In this document: one piece after another, positions 35,414 through 43,698 of the stretch
Numbering within the stretch: position 1 is the first letter of the stretch
Layout of the letters: each line of letters starts with the position of its first letter
NCBI RefSeq assembly: GCF_040564635.1
Contig: NZ_CP159837.1
Coordinates: 515,001-579,000, forward strand
Length of the DNA: 64,000 bases
Direction of reading: 5' to 3'
Origin: Planktothricoides raciborskii GIHE-MW2
Lineage (GTDB): Bacteria > Cyanobacteriota > Cyanobacteriia > Cyanobacteriales > Laspinemataceae
Made by a program: the position numbers and the translations under genes
Notes under the pieces: model-generated
Databases searched by the model: none
What the model was told of the DNA's origin: nothing
What the model saw: the letters and a program-made list of their open reading frames with translations, nothing else

Positions 35414-36199
35414 ATGTCTAGCATTAATACCGGAATTGAATGGACCGATCGCACCTGGAACCCCACCACGGGATGTACTAAAATTAGTCCAGGTTGCACC
35501 CATTGTTATGCGGAAGCCCTGACAAAAAGGTTTCATACAAATTTCCCTAATGGGTTTAATGTAACTCTCTATCCAGAGCGGTTAACCGAACCCTTAAAGT
35601 GGCGCAAACCTAGTCGAATATTTGTTAATTCTATGAGCGATTTGTTTCACGAAGATATTCCTCTATATTTTATTAAAGAGGTGTTTCAAGTCATAGAAAA
35701 AACACCTTGGCATATTTATCAAATCTTAACTAAAAGACATCAGCGCTTACTAGAACTAGCCCCAGAGTTAACCTGGCATGAAAATATCTGGATGGGAGTA
35801 TCTGTAGAGAATCAGAATTATGTGCAACGGGTGGATTATTTGCGACAAGTCCCGGCTAATGTGCGCTTTCTTTCCTGCGAACCACTCTTAGGGCCATTAG
35901 ATTTAGATTTAACGGATATTCATTGGGTGATTGTGGGGGGTGAGTCGGGCAATAAACACCGACCAATGGAATCAGAATGGGTGGAAAATATCCGCGATCG
36001 ATGTCAGGAAGCTGGGGTGGCATTTTTCTTTAAGCAGTGGGGCGGTAGAACTCCAAAAGCGAATGGCAGATTATTAGATGATAAAATTTGGGACGAAATG
36101 CCCGAAGCTTGGAAAAAACACCGTCAGCGTTGGAAAAACGTCCCGGTTAAATCTAGGCAAGTTGAGGGCAACAAATCCCTTACTTCGGTGGGAAGGTAA
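35414..36199 (+). CDS. DUF5131 (phage Gp37/Gp68-like) three-Cys-motif protein
   Basis: The 261-residue protein carries Cys21, Cys28 and Cys31 (CTKISPGCTHCYAE), a CX6CX2C pattern close to the iron-sulfur site of radical-SAM enzymes. It is followed by RIFVNSMSDLFHEDIP, WMGVSVENQ, RFLSCEPLLGP and IVGGESG, all typical of the phage Gp37/Gp68 family. ATG 35414 (MSSINTGIEWTD) is preferred to the upstream ATG 35369. Its 3' end overlaps the 3' end of tcmP by 20 bases on the opposite strand. The two families are known to occur together. The chemistry is unproven; a nucleic-acid-modifying role is plausible. Confidence 0.85.
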   Translation: MSSINTGIEWTDRTWNPTTGCTKISPGCTHCYAEALTKRFHTNFPNGFNVTLYPERLTEPLKWRKPSRIFVNSMSDLFHEDIPLYFIKEVFQVIEKTPWHIYQILTKRHQRLLELAPELTWHENIWMGVSVENQNYVQRVDYLRQVPANVRFLSCEPLLGPLDLDLTDIHWVIVGGESGNKHRPMESEWVENIRDRCQEAGVAFFFKQWGGRTPKANGRLLDDKIWDEMPEAWKKHRQRWKNVPVKSRQVEGNKSLTSVGR

Positions 36200-37304
36200 C
36201 TTTGACATCATCGGCAAATGTAGTCTGACCTTTATTTTTTCGGCGTTTACTAGCTGGTGGGTCTACAGTTATTTTACCTTGAGATTCTAATTTTTTTAGA
36301 GCTTCTTTATAATTTGTCTTGATGTAGCGTTTGCCAACATGATGTTGCTCATAAACTTCAAGCATGGTCATAGTTTTACCGGCAAATTTATCAAGCAACA
36401 TATCTTCCAATTCGTCAAGGGGTTTTGACAACTCAAAAAGTAAAGGGTGATATTGCGTAGCTGGATTATATTCAAAAGACGGAACACCTTGTTCGGTGCT
36501 AGAGCTTTCTTTTGCCATAATCTCTTTCATTATTTCGTAGCCACGGACGTGCTTAGATACAAATATTAGGTGATGGCTAGTTCTATTTCCCGTCTTGTTT
36601 TTGAAGCAAAATGGTAAAACGTATTGACCTCCTATTTTTTGCAAGGATTCCGACAGTTCTTCTACAACCATTAACTCCCGCTCTTGGGGTTTTTTGTCTT
36701 CTAGATATTGTCGAAGTGTATTTGCTTTTTCTTCACCAAATAGAGCGTTCATGTGTTCTTTAACAGCTTGATTATTCAAGCCCATATTAATTCGGTTATA
36801 GTTAAAGAAAAATATGCAATCGCAACCCCAATCTTTAATCACCGATCCAATTAATCCAAGTGATAAGCCTTTGTAACCCCAAGGATCGATGAAAAAAAGT
36901 GTGGGAACTAAGCGAATCTGTTGCAAGTTTTGAACAATTTCTTCTCCTACTTCTTTGTTTAATACTCTGGGTTTATGCGTTAAGGTATTGATGCCATCTA
37001 GTGAGGCGATCGCTTCCTGAAGAGATTGGGTGTTATTAGAATCAATATCATTAAAGATGGTGATAAGCATTTGTCGCATATCGGGTTCGACGATCGCCCG
37101 TTCCAAAATCCGTAATGGTGTAGACTGAGAACCATCTTTGTAGCGTCCCGGCCCAGAAAATAAATCAACGTATGCAATGTTGTTATTTCTTTTCTTTGCC
37201 GAAGGGATAATTACTTTTGCCCAAGCCCAAAAATATTTAGCCACAATTTCAGCTTTCACTAAAGACTGCTCTCTGGACTCGTTAAAAAAATCACTATTGC
37301 TCAT
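36180..37304 (-). CDS. tcmP: Three-Cys-motif partner protein TcmP
   Basis: The 374-residue protein has a methyltransferase-like Rossmann core: AYVDLFSGPGRYKDG near residue 45, FNDIDSN, and TLFFIDPWGYKGLS as a motif IV-like loop. IFFFNYNRINMGL follows. The C-terminal region (AGKTMTMLEVYEQHHVGKRY, NYKEALKKLESQGKI) looks like a winged helix ending in a Lys/Arg patch. This is the usual partner of DUF5131 three-Cys proteins. Convergent overlap with that gene and position between it and the Septu-like operon suggest a defence or mobile context. Confidence 0.85.
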   Translation of the reverse strand: MSNSDFFNESREQSLVKAEIVAKYFWAWAKVIIPSAKKRNNNIAYVDLFSGPGRYKDGSQSTPLRILERAIVEPDMRQMLITIFNDIDSNNTQSLQEAIASLDGINTLTHKPRVLNKEVGEEIVQNLQQIRLVPTLFFIDPWGYKGLSLGLIGSVIKDWGCDCIFFFNYNRINMGLNNQAVKEHMNALFGEEKANTLRQYLEDKKPQERELMVVEELSESLQKIGGQYVLPFCFKNKTGNRTSHHLIFVSKHVRGYEIMKEIMAKESSSTEQGVPSFEYNPATQYHPLLFELSKPLDELEDMLLDKFAGKTMTMLEVYEQHHVGKRYIKTNYKEALKKLESQGKITVDPPASKRRKNKGQTTFADDVKVTFPPK

Positions 37305-37440
37305 AATTGGGTTTAAACATTCAGATGAGAATAATTAGATTATAGCTGAATCAATTGGAAATCGGCAAGATTTTGCATCTTTTTCTACTCTCTTTGTGTT
37401 CTCTGTGCCTCTGTGGTGAAAAATTACACTCCGAAATGCC

Positions 37441-37508
37441 AAGAAACCGGGTTTCTTTTTTGCCTCCCACAGTTATCTGTGATTTCCCGAAAAGAAACCC
37501 GGTTTCTG
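37441..37508. repeat. Paired AAACCGGGTTTCTT palindrome
   Basis: AAGAAACCGGGTTTCTTTT at the left and AAAAGAAACCCGGTTTCT at the right form two nested palindromes with a 30-base spacer. Related paired copies occur at 47518-47586, 49012-49077 and, diverged, at 59468-59535. On the minus strand this copy follows the stop of the HNH gene upstream by position but lies between it and the tcmP promoter. Confidence 0.6.
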
Positions 37509-37570
37509 TATTTGGATGCTGACGGGGTTTTTCCTCTTCTTCAACCCATGCTTGTTTAAGATTTTATGCT

Positions 37571-39712
37571 TTAATCATCATCCAGCATGATGTCGTCATC
37601 ATCATCATCATATTTGCCATCATTCTCAATCAGTTCGGCAATTTCTTCCTCAGAGTCCAGCAGATTTTCATCATTATCACTGGTTCTATCCATCAATCGA
37701 CCGCTTCTTTCCAACCAATCTAAAATAGAAGTTTCATATTGTAAAGGAATCACATCAGCGATTTGATAACGCGGTGTTTGAGTCAGGGAAGGGTTGACTA
37801 CAGGTTTGTCTTTTCGGTCATTCTCTGTTTCTAGATATTGTGGTGATTGTTGCGGAATAGAATAAGTCTGTGTTGGTTGAGGTTGACGATTAACAGTTGC
37901 TTCAGGTTGTTCAGGTTCCGAATCGATCGCCTCAGTTTCCATAGAATCTTCTGGTTTAGTTTCCGAATCGATCGCCTCAGTTTCCGTTTCCGGTTCATCT
38001 GGGGATTCTGATTCTGCTGATTCTTCTGATAGAAAATCTTCTGATTCAGATTCCGAATCGATCGCCTCAGTTTCCGTTTCCGGTTCATCCGGGGATTCTG
38101 ATTCTGCTGATTCTTCTGATAGAAAATCTTCTGATTCTGGTTCCGAATCGATCGCCTCAGTTTCCGTTTCCGGTTCATCCGGGGATTCTGATTTTGCTGA
38201 TTCTTCTGATAGAAAATCTTCTGATTCTGGTTCCGAATCGATCGCCTCAGTTTCCGTTTCCGGTTCATCCGGGGATTCTGATTTTGCTGATTCTAAAGAA
38301 TCTTCTGATTCAGTTTCCGAATCGATCGCCTCAGTTTCCGCTTCCGGTTCATCCGGGGATTCTGATTCTACTGATTCTTCTGATAGAAAATCTTCTGATT
38401 CTGGTTCCGAATCGATCGCCTCAGTTTCAGTTTCCGGTTCATCCGGGGATTCTGATTCTGCTGATTCTTCTGATAGAAAATCTTCTGATTCAGATTCCGA
38501 ATCGATCGCCTCAGTTTCCGTTTCCGGTTCATCCGGGGATTCTGATTCTGCTGATTCTTCTGATAGAAAATCTTCTGATTCTGGTTCCGAATCGATCGCC
38601 TCAGTTTCCGTTTCCGGTTCATCCGGGGATTCTGATTCTGCTGATTCTTCTGATAGAAAATCTTCTGATTCTAGTTCCGAATCTTCTAAAGACAGTAATT
38701 CATCGCGATCGCCGATATAATCTTGACGATTTCCTGAAAAAGCATCGATTAATCGTGTGAATAGCGATCTGCTGTTTTCTTCCGATCTAAAATAATCATC
38801 CACGGGTAAAAATTCAGCATCAGGTTGTGGTGTTTCAGCCTCCGGTTCTGTTGAGGTTTCTTCCTCTTCTTCCAATAGAGATTCTGCCTCATCATCCCAT
38901 ATATCAGAATCGTAGGATGGTTGAGGTTCAACATTAGTGGAAGACTTGGGTCTACTAATAGTAGGCTTCGGTCTGCCATGTTCGTCAAAACACTCCTCTC
39001 TCGCAGTTCCGGGAAAAGCCTTCTCCTCCATAAAACGCTCTAACATATCCGGGTCGTCTTGAAATACTGTCATCCACACAGAAAAAAATCCTTTATCCTT
39101 TGCTTGAACAACAATATCTTGACGCATTTCTTCGTCATCTAATTTTTGCAAAAGTTTTAGAGACCGATGCGCCTTGTTCCAAGCTTCTGTGCGATGTTCA
39201 TATCTTTCATCTGCGGGTCTAGGTTCATCTGGACCGCCCGGATAGCGATTTAGACCAGTTAACTCCAAAGTTATTTGCGCTTTTTCTTTTTGAGACTGAC
39301 TAAGATTAGAATTAACCTCGATAATTACAACTTCTTCTCCATTTTTTTGTTGGTGAAATTGATAATCAAAAATCCATGCTGTATTATCGATATCAGGCCA
39401 ATAAACATCATCTAATTCTATGTCTTTATCTGATTTAGCATTATTGCAAGGACTACAGGCAAGCAGAAAGTTGTCCCAATCCCCTCTTAATGAATAATAC
39501 TTCTCCAAGCTTTTTGGTAACTTATGTTCTACATGAGAAGTAGAGATATCTAATTTGGTTTCGCAATAAGAACAATAAGGACCTAATCTACAAATCAGAT
39601 CTTTCTTTGCCTCTTTGTAAGTATTATCCTCTATTTTGCGATCGGATGTAAACACTTTAGAATCATTCGTCTTAGGATCTTTTGGCCAATCACCTTTATT
39701 AACTGGTCTCAT
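37571..39712 (-). CDS. PtuB-like HNH endonuclease with long acidic repeat tail
   Basis: Residues 40-100 form an HNH nuclease: CSYC (47-50), VEHKLPKS with catalytic-type His63, DWDNFLLACSPCNNAKSD (Asp80-Asn81, Cys86, Cys89, Asn90). This is the pattern of PtuB, the nuclease of Septu and of retron Ec78. Residues 100-260 are helical with LELTGLNRYPGG. Then a feature unusual for the family follows: residues about 341-592 consist of eight copies of a 30-residue acidic unit (SEDFLSEESAESESPDEPE..). The protein ends in a run of Asp. Its ATG overlaps the stop of the ATPase gene upstream (ATGA), so the two are translationally coupled. Total 713 residues, over twice the usual size. Confidence 0.85.
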   Translation of the reverse strand: MRPVNKGDWPKDPKTNDSKVFTSDRKIEDNTYKEAKKDLICRLGPYCSYCETKLDISTSHVEHKLPKSLEKYYSLRGDWDNFLLACSPCNNAKSDKDIELDDVYWPDIDNTAWIFDYQFHQQKNGEEVVIIEVNSNLSQSQKEKAQITLELTGLNRYPGGPDEPRPADERYEHRTEAWNKAHRSLKLLQKLDDEEMRQDIVVQAKDKGFFSVWMTVFQDDPDMLERFMEEKAFPGTAREECFDEHGRPKPTISRPKSSTNVEPQPSYDSDIWDDEAESLLEEEEETSTEPEAETPQPDAEFLPVDDYFRSEENSRSLFTRLIDAFSGNRQDYIGDRDELLSLEDSELESEDFLSEESAESESPDEPETETEAIDSEPESEDFLSEESAESESPDEPETETEAIDSESESEDFLSEESAESESPDEPETETEAIDSEPESEDFLSEESVESESPDEPEAETEAIDSETESEDSLESAKSESPDEPETETEAIDSEPESEDFLSEESAKSESPDEPETETEAIDSEPESEDFLSEESAESESPDEPETETEAIDSESESEDFLSEESAESESPDEPETETEAIDSETKPEDSMETEAIDSEPEQPEATVNRQPQPTQTYSIPQQSPQYLETENDRKDKPVVNPSLTQTPRYQIADVIPLQYETSILDWLERSGRLMDRTSDNDENLLDSEEEIAELIENDGKYDDDDDDIMLDDD
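37935..38690 (-). repeat. 90-bp in-frame tandem repeats in the HNH gene
   Basis: Eight units of about 90 bp encode the 30-residue acidic repeat. One unit is shortened (the SLESAKSE copy), and most units contain the word GAATCGATCGCC. Silent and missense differences separate copies, with two identical classes (EPES and ESES variants) alternating. Because the unit is a multiple of three, copy-number change would keep the frame open. Confidence 0.9.
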
Positions 39713-41037
39713 TTGGCTACCTCCTGACCAGATAGGGCTGCTCTCCGGTTCATTCTGAGAAAAGCATGATAAGCAGCATCGTCACTGTATCGCATTTTTA
39801 ATTGCGTTTCTAATTCATTTAGTTGATCTTCAATTTCTCTTAGATATCCTGAGTCAAATGTTTTAGCATTTTTCGCATCTTCTATTAACCGCAAGTATTT
39901 TTCAGCATCTGCTTTCATCCGTAAAAATCGCTGACCCTTATGTGGTACGTCTATACCCATCACCAGATCCGCAATATCCTCAATACTTCTGTTATAATAA
40001 AGAGGATTTTTTTCATTATCCAAGTTAATCAGGTCTCCTAACCGGAGAGACTGGATAATAAATGGTGAATGAGTAGTGGCGATAAACTGAATATTTGGGA
40101 AGGTACGATGTAATGCTTCCACCACACCGCGCTGCCAACTAGGATGCAGGTGTAAATCAATTTCATCAATTAATACAATGCCCGGTGTTTCTTTAGCCGC
40201 ATCCTTGCCTAAGTGAGGATTCAACATGGCCGCCCGATAAGCCATATCCGCAACCATTGCTAACATATTCCGCACCCCATCACTGAGAAGTCGTAGTGGC
40301 AGGAAACGCCCATCTGTTGCCTCAGCCAATACTTCACTTTTCACCGAATCATAAGTAATGGTCTGCCAGTCTTCATCTTCCATACACTTGGCAACAGCAC
40401 TGGTCACGACTTCTAAAGCATCACTCCGCGTTGATTTTAAGGCTTTTTCTTCTTCCTTTCTCAGCCAATCAATTAACCAGGTTATATTTGAGTCAGGATG
40501 GAAACAATTTTCATAGCCTTTAGTTCGGGATTCTTTTACGGAATTATTCTCATCTTGATTTTCCTTTGTTTGATTTTGGTTGGGAATCCAGAGACGATCT
40601 GTTCCATAATAAACGATGAGAGGTAAAAGGCTATTTTGACCATTAGAGATCATTTTATTGAGATTTTGAGATAAAGTCTTTATGGTTTTATCTGTCCTAG
40701 GCTTATTCCCTGTATCAGCCAAAGATTGCGTCCAGGTAATTTCTTGTTCTGCAAAAATTCCTTCACAGCTTACTGAAGCCGGATATTGAGGCTGAATGTC
40801 AATGTTTCTACCTTTTTTATATGATTTGAGACGCACGTCGCGATCTTTTAAGGAACGCAACGAATCTGGTTCACTAACCTCTGATAGTAAACCACTAATC
40901 CCAACAGCGATCGCATCCAGAATCGCTGTCTTCCCTTTACCGTTAGCCCCAATAATTAAAGTATAGGGGGCTGAAAGTTCAAACTCCTCGTTTTCAAAGC
41001 ATTTAAAGTTCTCAAGTATGATTCGGTTAATTTTCAT
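39709..41037 (-). CDS. PtuA-like AAA ATPase (copy A, adjacent to HNH gene)
   Basis: This is an SMC/RecF-type ATPase of 442 residues: INRIILENFKCFENEEF, Walker A GANGKGKT (30-37), the ABC signature-like LSDGVRN near 251, Walker B IVLIDEIDLHLHPSW (Asp291, Glu292), and switch His323 in ATTHSPF. This is the overlapping-gene ATPase paired with the HNH nuclease, the Septu arrangement. The start is ATG 41035-41037 (MKINRI), served by GGAG; an upstream TTG adds four residues. The protein is nearly identical to copy B in its N-terminal 330 residues and differs at the C-terminus. It ends EVAK with TGA inside the HNH start. Confidence 0.87.
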   Translation of the reverse strand: MKINRIILENFKCFENEEFELSAPYTLIIGANGKGKTAILDAIAVGISGLLSEVSEPDSLRSLKDRDVRLKSYKKGRNIDIQPQYPASVSCEGIFAEQEITWTQSLADTGNKPRTDKTIKTLSQNLNKMISNGQNSLLPLIVYYGTDRLWIPNQNQTKENQDENNSVKESRTKGYENCFHPDSNITWLIDWLRKEEEKALKSTRSDALEVVTSAVAKCMEDEDWQTITYDSVKSEVLAEATDGRFLPLRLLSDGVRNMLAMVADMAYRAAMLNPHLGKDAAKETPGIVLIDEIDLHLHPSWQRGVVEALHRTFPNIQFIATTHSPFIIQSLRLGDLINLDNEKNPLYYNRSIEDIADLVMGIDVPHKGQRFLRMKADAEKYLRLIEDAKNAKTFDSGYLREIEDQLNELETQLKMRYSDDAAYHAFLRMNRRAALSGQEVAK

Positions 41038-41092
41038 AGTTTTCTCCAATCCTTAAACAAGGCTAAATTTGACCTTTGATGACTGCTAGAGA

Positions 41093-41300
41093 CTATAATG
41101 ATTTCAGGTTGACAATTTGCTGGCGTTCTATTTCCTCGCTAATCAGCGATGATTGGGTTGTCCCAATAAATTGTATCATGGGAAATATCTGCCGAAGCTT
41201 GTTCATTATATTTTTTTCCAATTCTGAATCTAGATGCAATTCTAAGTCATCAATTAATACCACTTCAGGGGTTTGCTCGATCGCTTGTTTACCTAACAGG
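41093..41300 (-). pseudogene. 3' fragment of a second copy of ATPase C
   Basis: In the gap between ATPase B and ATPase A, the minus strand encodes GKQAIEQTPEVVLIDDLELH, then LDSELEKNIMNKLRQIFPMI, QFIGTTQSSLIS and QQIVNLKSL with TAG at 41093-41095. It matches the last 65 or so residues of ATPase C (42603-43574), with a few substitutions and an insertion of about 6 bases. The 5' part is missing. It joins directly to four codons of a lost HNH gene at 41292-41306. Confidence 0.9.
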
Positions 41301-41306
41301 TTTCAT
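41292..41306 (-). pseudogene. First codons of a deleted second HNH gene
   Basis: Overlapping the TGA of ATPase B is an ATG that reads ATG AAA CCT GTT, i.e. MKPV, matching the start of the intact HNH protein (MRPV). The ATGA overlap is the same as between ATPase A and the intact HNH gene. After these codons the sequence switches to the ATPase C' fragment. Confidence 0.75.
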
Positions 41307-42547
41307 TTTGTAGCCTCCGTATCAAAACCGTCTACGAGTTTTTTCCGTTGAAGAAATGCTTCATAAGCAGGATTGTCGCTATATGGAATATATTCCTCCG
41401 CAGTAGCCTTCATTTTTGGATCGCGATCGCTTTGTTGCGGTACTTCAATACCCATCACATTTTTAACAATATCTGTAATGGATTGATTGTCATACTTATC
41501 ATAATCGATTGTTTCTTGAGCATCTAAACTAATTAATTTTCCTAATTCACGACGGAGAGACTGGATAATAAATGGTGAATGAGTAGTAGCGATAAACTGA
41601 ATATTTGGGAAGGTACGATGTAATGCTTCCACCACACCGCGCTGCCAACTAGGATGCAGGTGTAAATCAATTTCATCAATTAATACAATGCCCGGTGTTT
41701 CTTTAGCCGCATTCTTGCCTAAGTGAGGATTCAACATGGCCGCCCGATAAGCCATATCCGCAACCATTGCGAACATATTCCGCACCCCATCACTCAGGAG
41801 TCGCAGGGGCAGTAAACGCCCATCTTTTGCCTCAGCCAAAACCTCATTTTTCATCGAATCATAAGTAATCGTCTGCCAGTCTTCATCTTCCATACAGTCA
41901 GCAAGAGCACTGGTCACGACTTCTAGTGCATCACTCCGCGCTGATTTTAAGGCTTTTTCTTCTTTCTTTCTCAGCCAATCAGTTAACCAGGTTATATTTA
42001 AGTCAGTATCGAAACAATTCTCATAGCCTTTAGTTCGGGATTCTTTTACGGAATTATTCTCATCTTGATTTTCCTTTGTTTGATTTTGGTTGGGAATCCA
42101 GAGACGATCTGTTCCATAATAAATGATGAGAGGTAAAAGGTCAGTTTGACCATTAAACGCGATTTCCTTCAGCTTTTTAGATAAATCTTCTATTGTCTTA
42201 TCTATCTTAACCTTAAGATTGCTGCGGACTAAAGATTGCGTCCAGGTAATTTCTTGTTCTGCAAAAATTCCTTCACAGCTTACTGAAGCCGGATATTGAG
42301 GCTGAATGTCAATGTTTCTACCTTTTTTATATGATGCGAGACGCACGTCATTATCTTTTAAGAAAAGCAAAGAACCTGATTCACTAACCTCTGATAGTAA
42401 AGCACTAATCCCAACAGCGATCGCATCCAAAATCGCTGTCTTCCCTTTACCATTATTCCCAATAATTAAAGTATAAGGCGATGAGAGTTCAAACTCCTCG
42501 TTTTCAAAGCATCTAAAGTTCTCAAGTATGATTCGGTTAATTTTCAT
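41303..42547 (-). CDS. PtuA-like AAA ATPase (copy B)
   Basis: This is a paralogue of copy A, 414 residues from ATG 42545-42547 (MKINRI; GGAG upstream). It has the same motifs: Walker A GNNGKGKT, LSDGVRNMFAM, Walker B IVLIDEIDLHLH and ATTHSPF. The C-terminal 90 residues differ (RELGKLISLDAQETIDYD, VPQQSDRDPKMKATAEEY) and may determine its partner. It ends DTEATK with TGA overlapping the remnant of a second HNH gene, so it once had its own nuclease. Its start is 1,510 bases from that of copy A. If still made, it could compete with or join copy A in the complex. Confidence 0.87.
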   Translation of the reverse strand: MKINRIILENFRCFENEEFELSSPYTLIIGNNGKGKTAILDAIAVGISALLSEVSESGSLLFLKDNDVRLASYKKGRNIDIQPQYPASVSCEGIFAEQEITWTQSLVRSNLKVKIDKTIEDLSKKLKEIAFNGQTDLLPLIIYYGTDRLWIPNQNQTKENQDENNSVKESRTKGYENCFDTDLNITWLTDWLRKKEEKALKSARSDALEVVTSALADCMEDEDWQTITYDSMKNEVLAEAKDGRLLPLRLLSDGVRNMFAMVADMAYRAAMLNPHLGKNAAKETPGIVLIDEIDLHLHPSWQRGVVEALHRTFPNIQFIATTHSPFIIQSLRRELGKLISLDAQETIDYDKYDNQSITDIVKNVMGIEVPQQSDRDPKMKATAEEYIPYSDNPAYEAFLQRKKLVDGFDTEATK

Positions 42548-42602
42548 AGTTTTCTCCAATCCTTAAACAAGGCTAAATTTGACCTTTGATGACTGCTAGA
42601 GA

Positions 42603-43574
42603 CTATAATGATTTAAGGTTGACAATTTGCTGGGGTTCTATGGTAATCAGCGGTGATTGGGTTGTCCCAATAAATTGTATCATGGGAAATATCTGCCGAA
42701 GCTTGTTCATTATATTTTTTTCCAATTCTGAATCTAGATGCAATTCTAAGTCATCGATTAATACCACTCCAGGGGTTTGTTTGGTTGCTTGTTCGTATAA
42801 CTGAGGATTTAGGACAGCGCAGCGATAAGCAATATCCGCGACCATTCCTAATAAATTATATAAATTGCGATTTTGCTTATCCAAATCACAAAAATTTATT
42901 TCTTGATTTTCTAGTTTTAAAAGTAATTCCTCTTGCCGTAGATCGTAAACAACATCTTTTATATTTTCCGAACAGTCGGCGATCGCTTCTTTCACTGCCA
43001 TAAAGACCTCCCAGGGTTGTCCCTCTTGTCTGGCTATTAATTCCATGATTTTGAACCATTCCCAGAGTTGTTTATAATTTTTTGTCGGATTAAACCAATT
43101 CAAATTACCTAAAATAACTGACTTTGGCTTATTCGCTTCAATAGCTTTCAATTTTTTGCTCGGCCATCGCTTTGCACTATAATAAGCAACTATTGGTAGA
43201 ATAATATCTTCTCCCTTGCGAATTCCTTGCTGAAGTTGCTGGGCAATTTTTTCTATTTCTTTAGCATGAACCGAAGTAGTTCTGCCGTTTTCCTTTTCTA
43301 TAGTTCGCTTCCAACTAATTCCTTGTCCATTCACTATCCCTTGACATGAAATTACTACCGGACACTTCCGCACATCTTCTTTATGAATATTACGATATGG
43401 AATATCGCTAAACCCTAAAAACAGGGAACCAGCAGCGATCGCCAATGCTTCCATTAGGCTAGTTTTGCCACTGCCTTTATTTCCCACAATTAAACAGGGG
43501 TCAGTTAAATCGCAGGTAAAATGATCGAATCCTCGGAAATTCTGAATTTCAATTCGCTGAATTTTCATGGTCAT
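42603..43574 (-). CDS. PtuA-related ATPase C with altered catalytic residues
   Basis: This 323-residue member of the same SMC-like group is the first gene of the operon. It begins MTMKIQRIEIQNFRGFDHF. Walker A GNKGSGKTS (31-39) is intact. Walker B reads VVLIDDLELHLD, so the catalytic Glu is Asp275, and the switch motif is GTTQSPL, with Gln306 in place of His. The same two changes are in the fragment C' at 41093-41300. It stops soon after this motif, without the C-terminal extension of A and B. It probably binds ATP but hydrolyses poorly. It is separated by about 55 bases from the next ATPase. Confidence 0.85.
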   Translation of the reverse strand: MTMKIQRIEIQNFRGFDHFTCDLTDPCLIVGNKGSGKTSLMEALAIAAGSLFLGFSDIPYRNIHKEDVRKCPVVISCQGIVNGQGISWKRTIEKENGRTTSVHAKEIEKIAQQLQQGIRKGEDIILPIVAYYSAKRWPSKKLKAIEANKPKSVILGNLNWFNPTKNYKQLWEWFKIMELIARQEGQPWEVFMAVKEAIADCSENIKDVVYDLRQEELLLKLENQEINFCDLDKQNRNLYNLLGMVADIAYRCAVLNPQLYEQATKQTPGVVLIDDLELHLDSELEKNIMNKLRQIFPMIQFIGTTQSPLITIEPQQIVNLKSL

Positions 43575-43619
43575 TCACTGTTTATGAATAATTGGATTAT
43601 AGCCCATTATATCTTGTAG

Positions 43620-43684
43620 GGGCAAAGCATTCGCGCCCAAACCTATCGGTTAAGCGTTAGGACTAATCCGCGAATGCTTTGCCC
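43620..43684. terminator. Long perfect inverted repeat between oxoprolinase and the ATPase operon
   Basis: GGGCAAAGCATTCGCG (43620-43635) pairs exactly with CGCGAATGCTTTGCCC (43669-43684). It lies 15 bases downstream of the oxoprolinase stop on the minus strand and 45 bases upstream of the first ATPase start. It could end one unit and separate it from the promoter of the other. Confidence 0.55.
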
Positions 43685-43698
43685 AATGTTCTCAATGT

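Noticed and set aside
37831-38760. Long ORFs in other frames across the HNH repeat region, on both strands
   Set aside because: They exist because the 90-bp unit is a multiple of three; their products are low-complexity (NQNQKIFYQKNQ or LILLILLIENLL) and the acidic frame continues a proper HNH protein.
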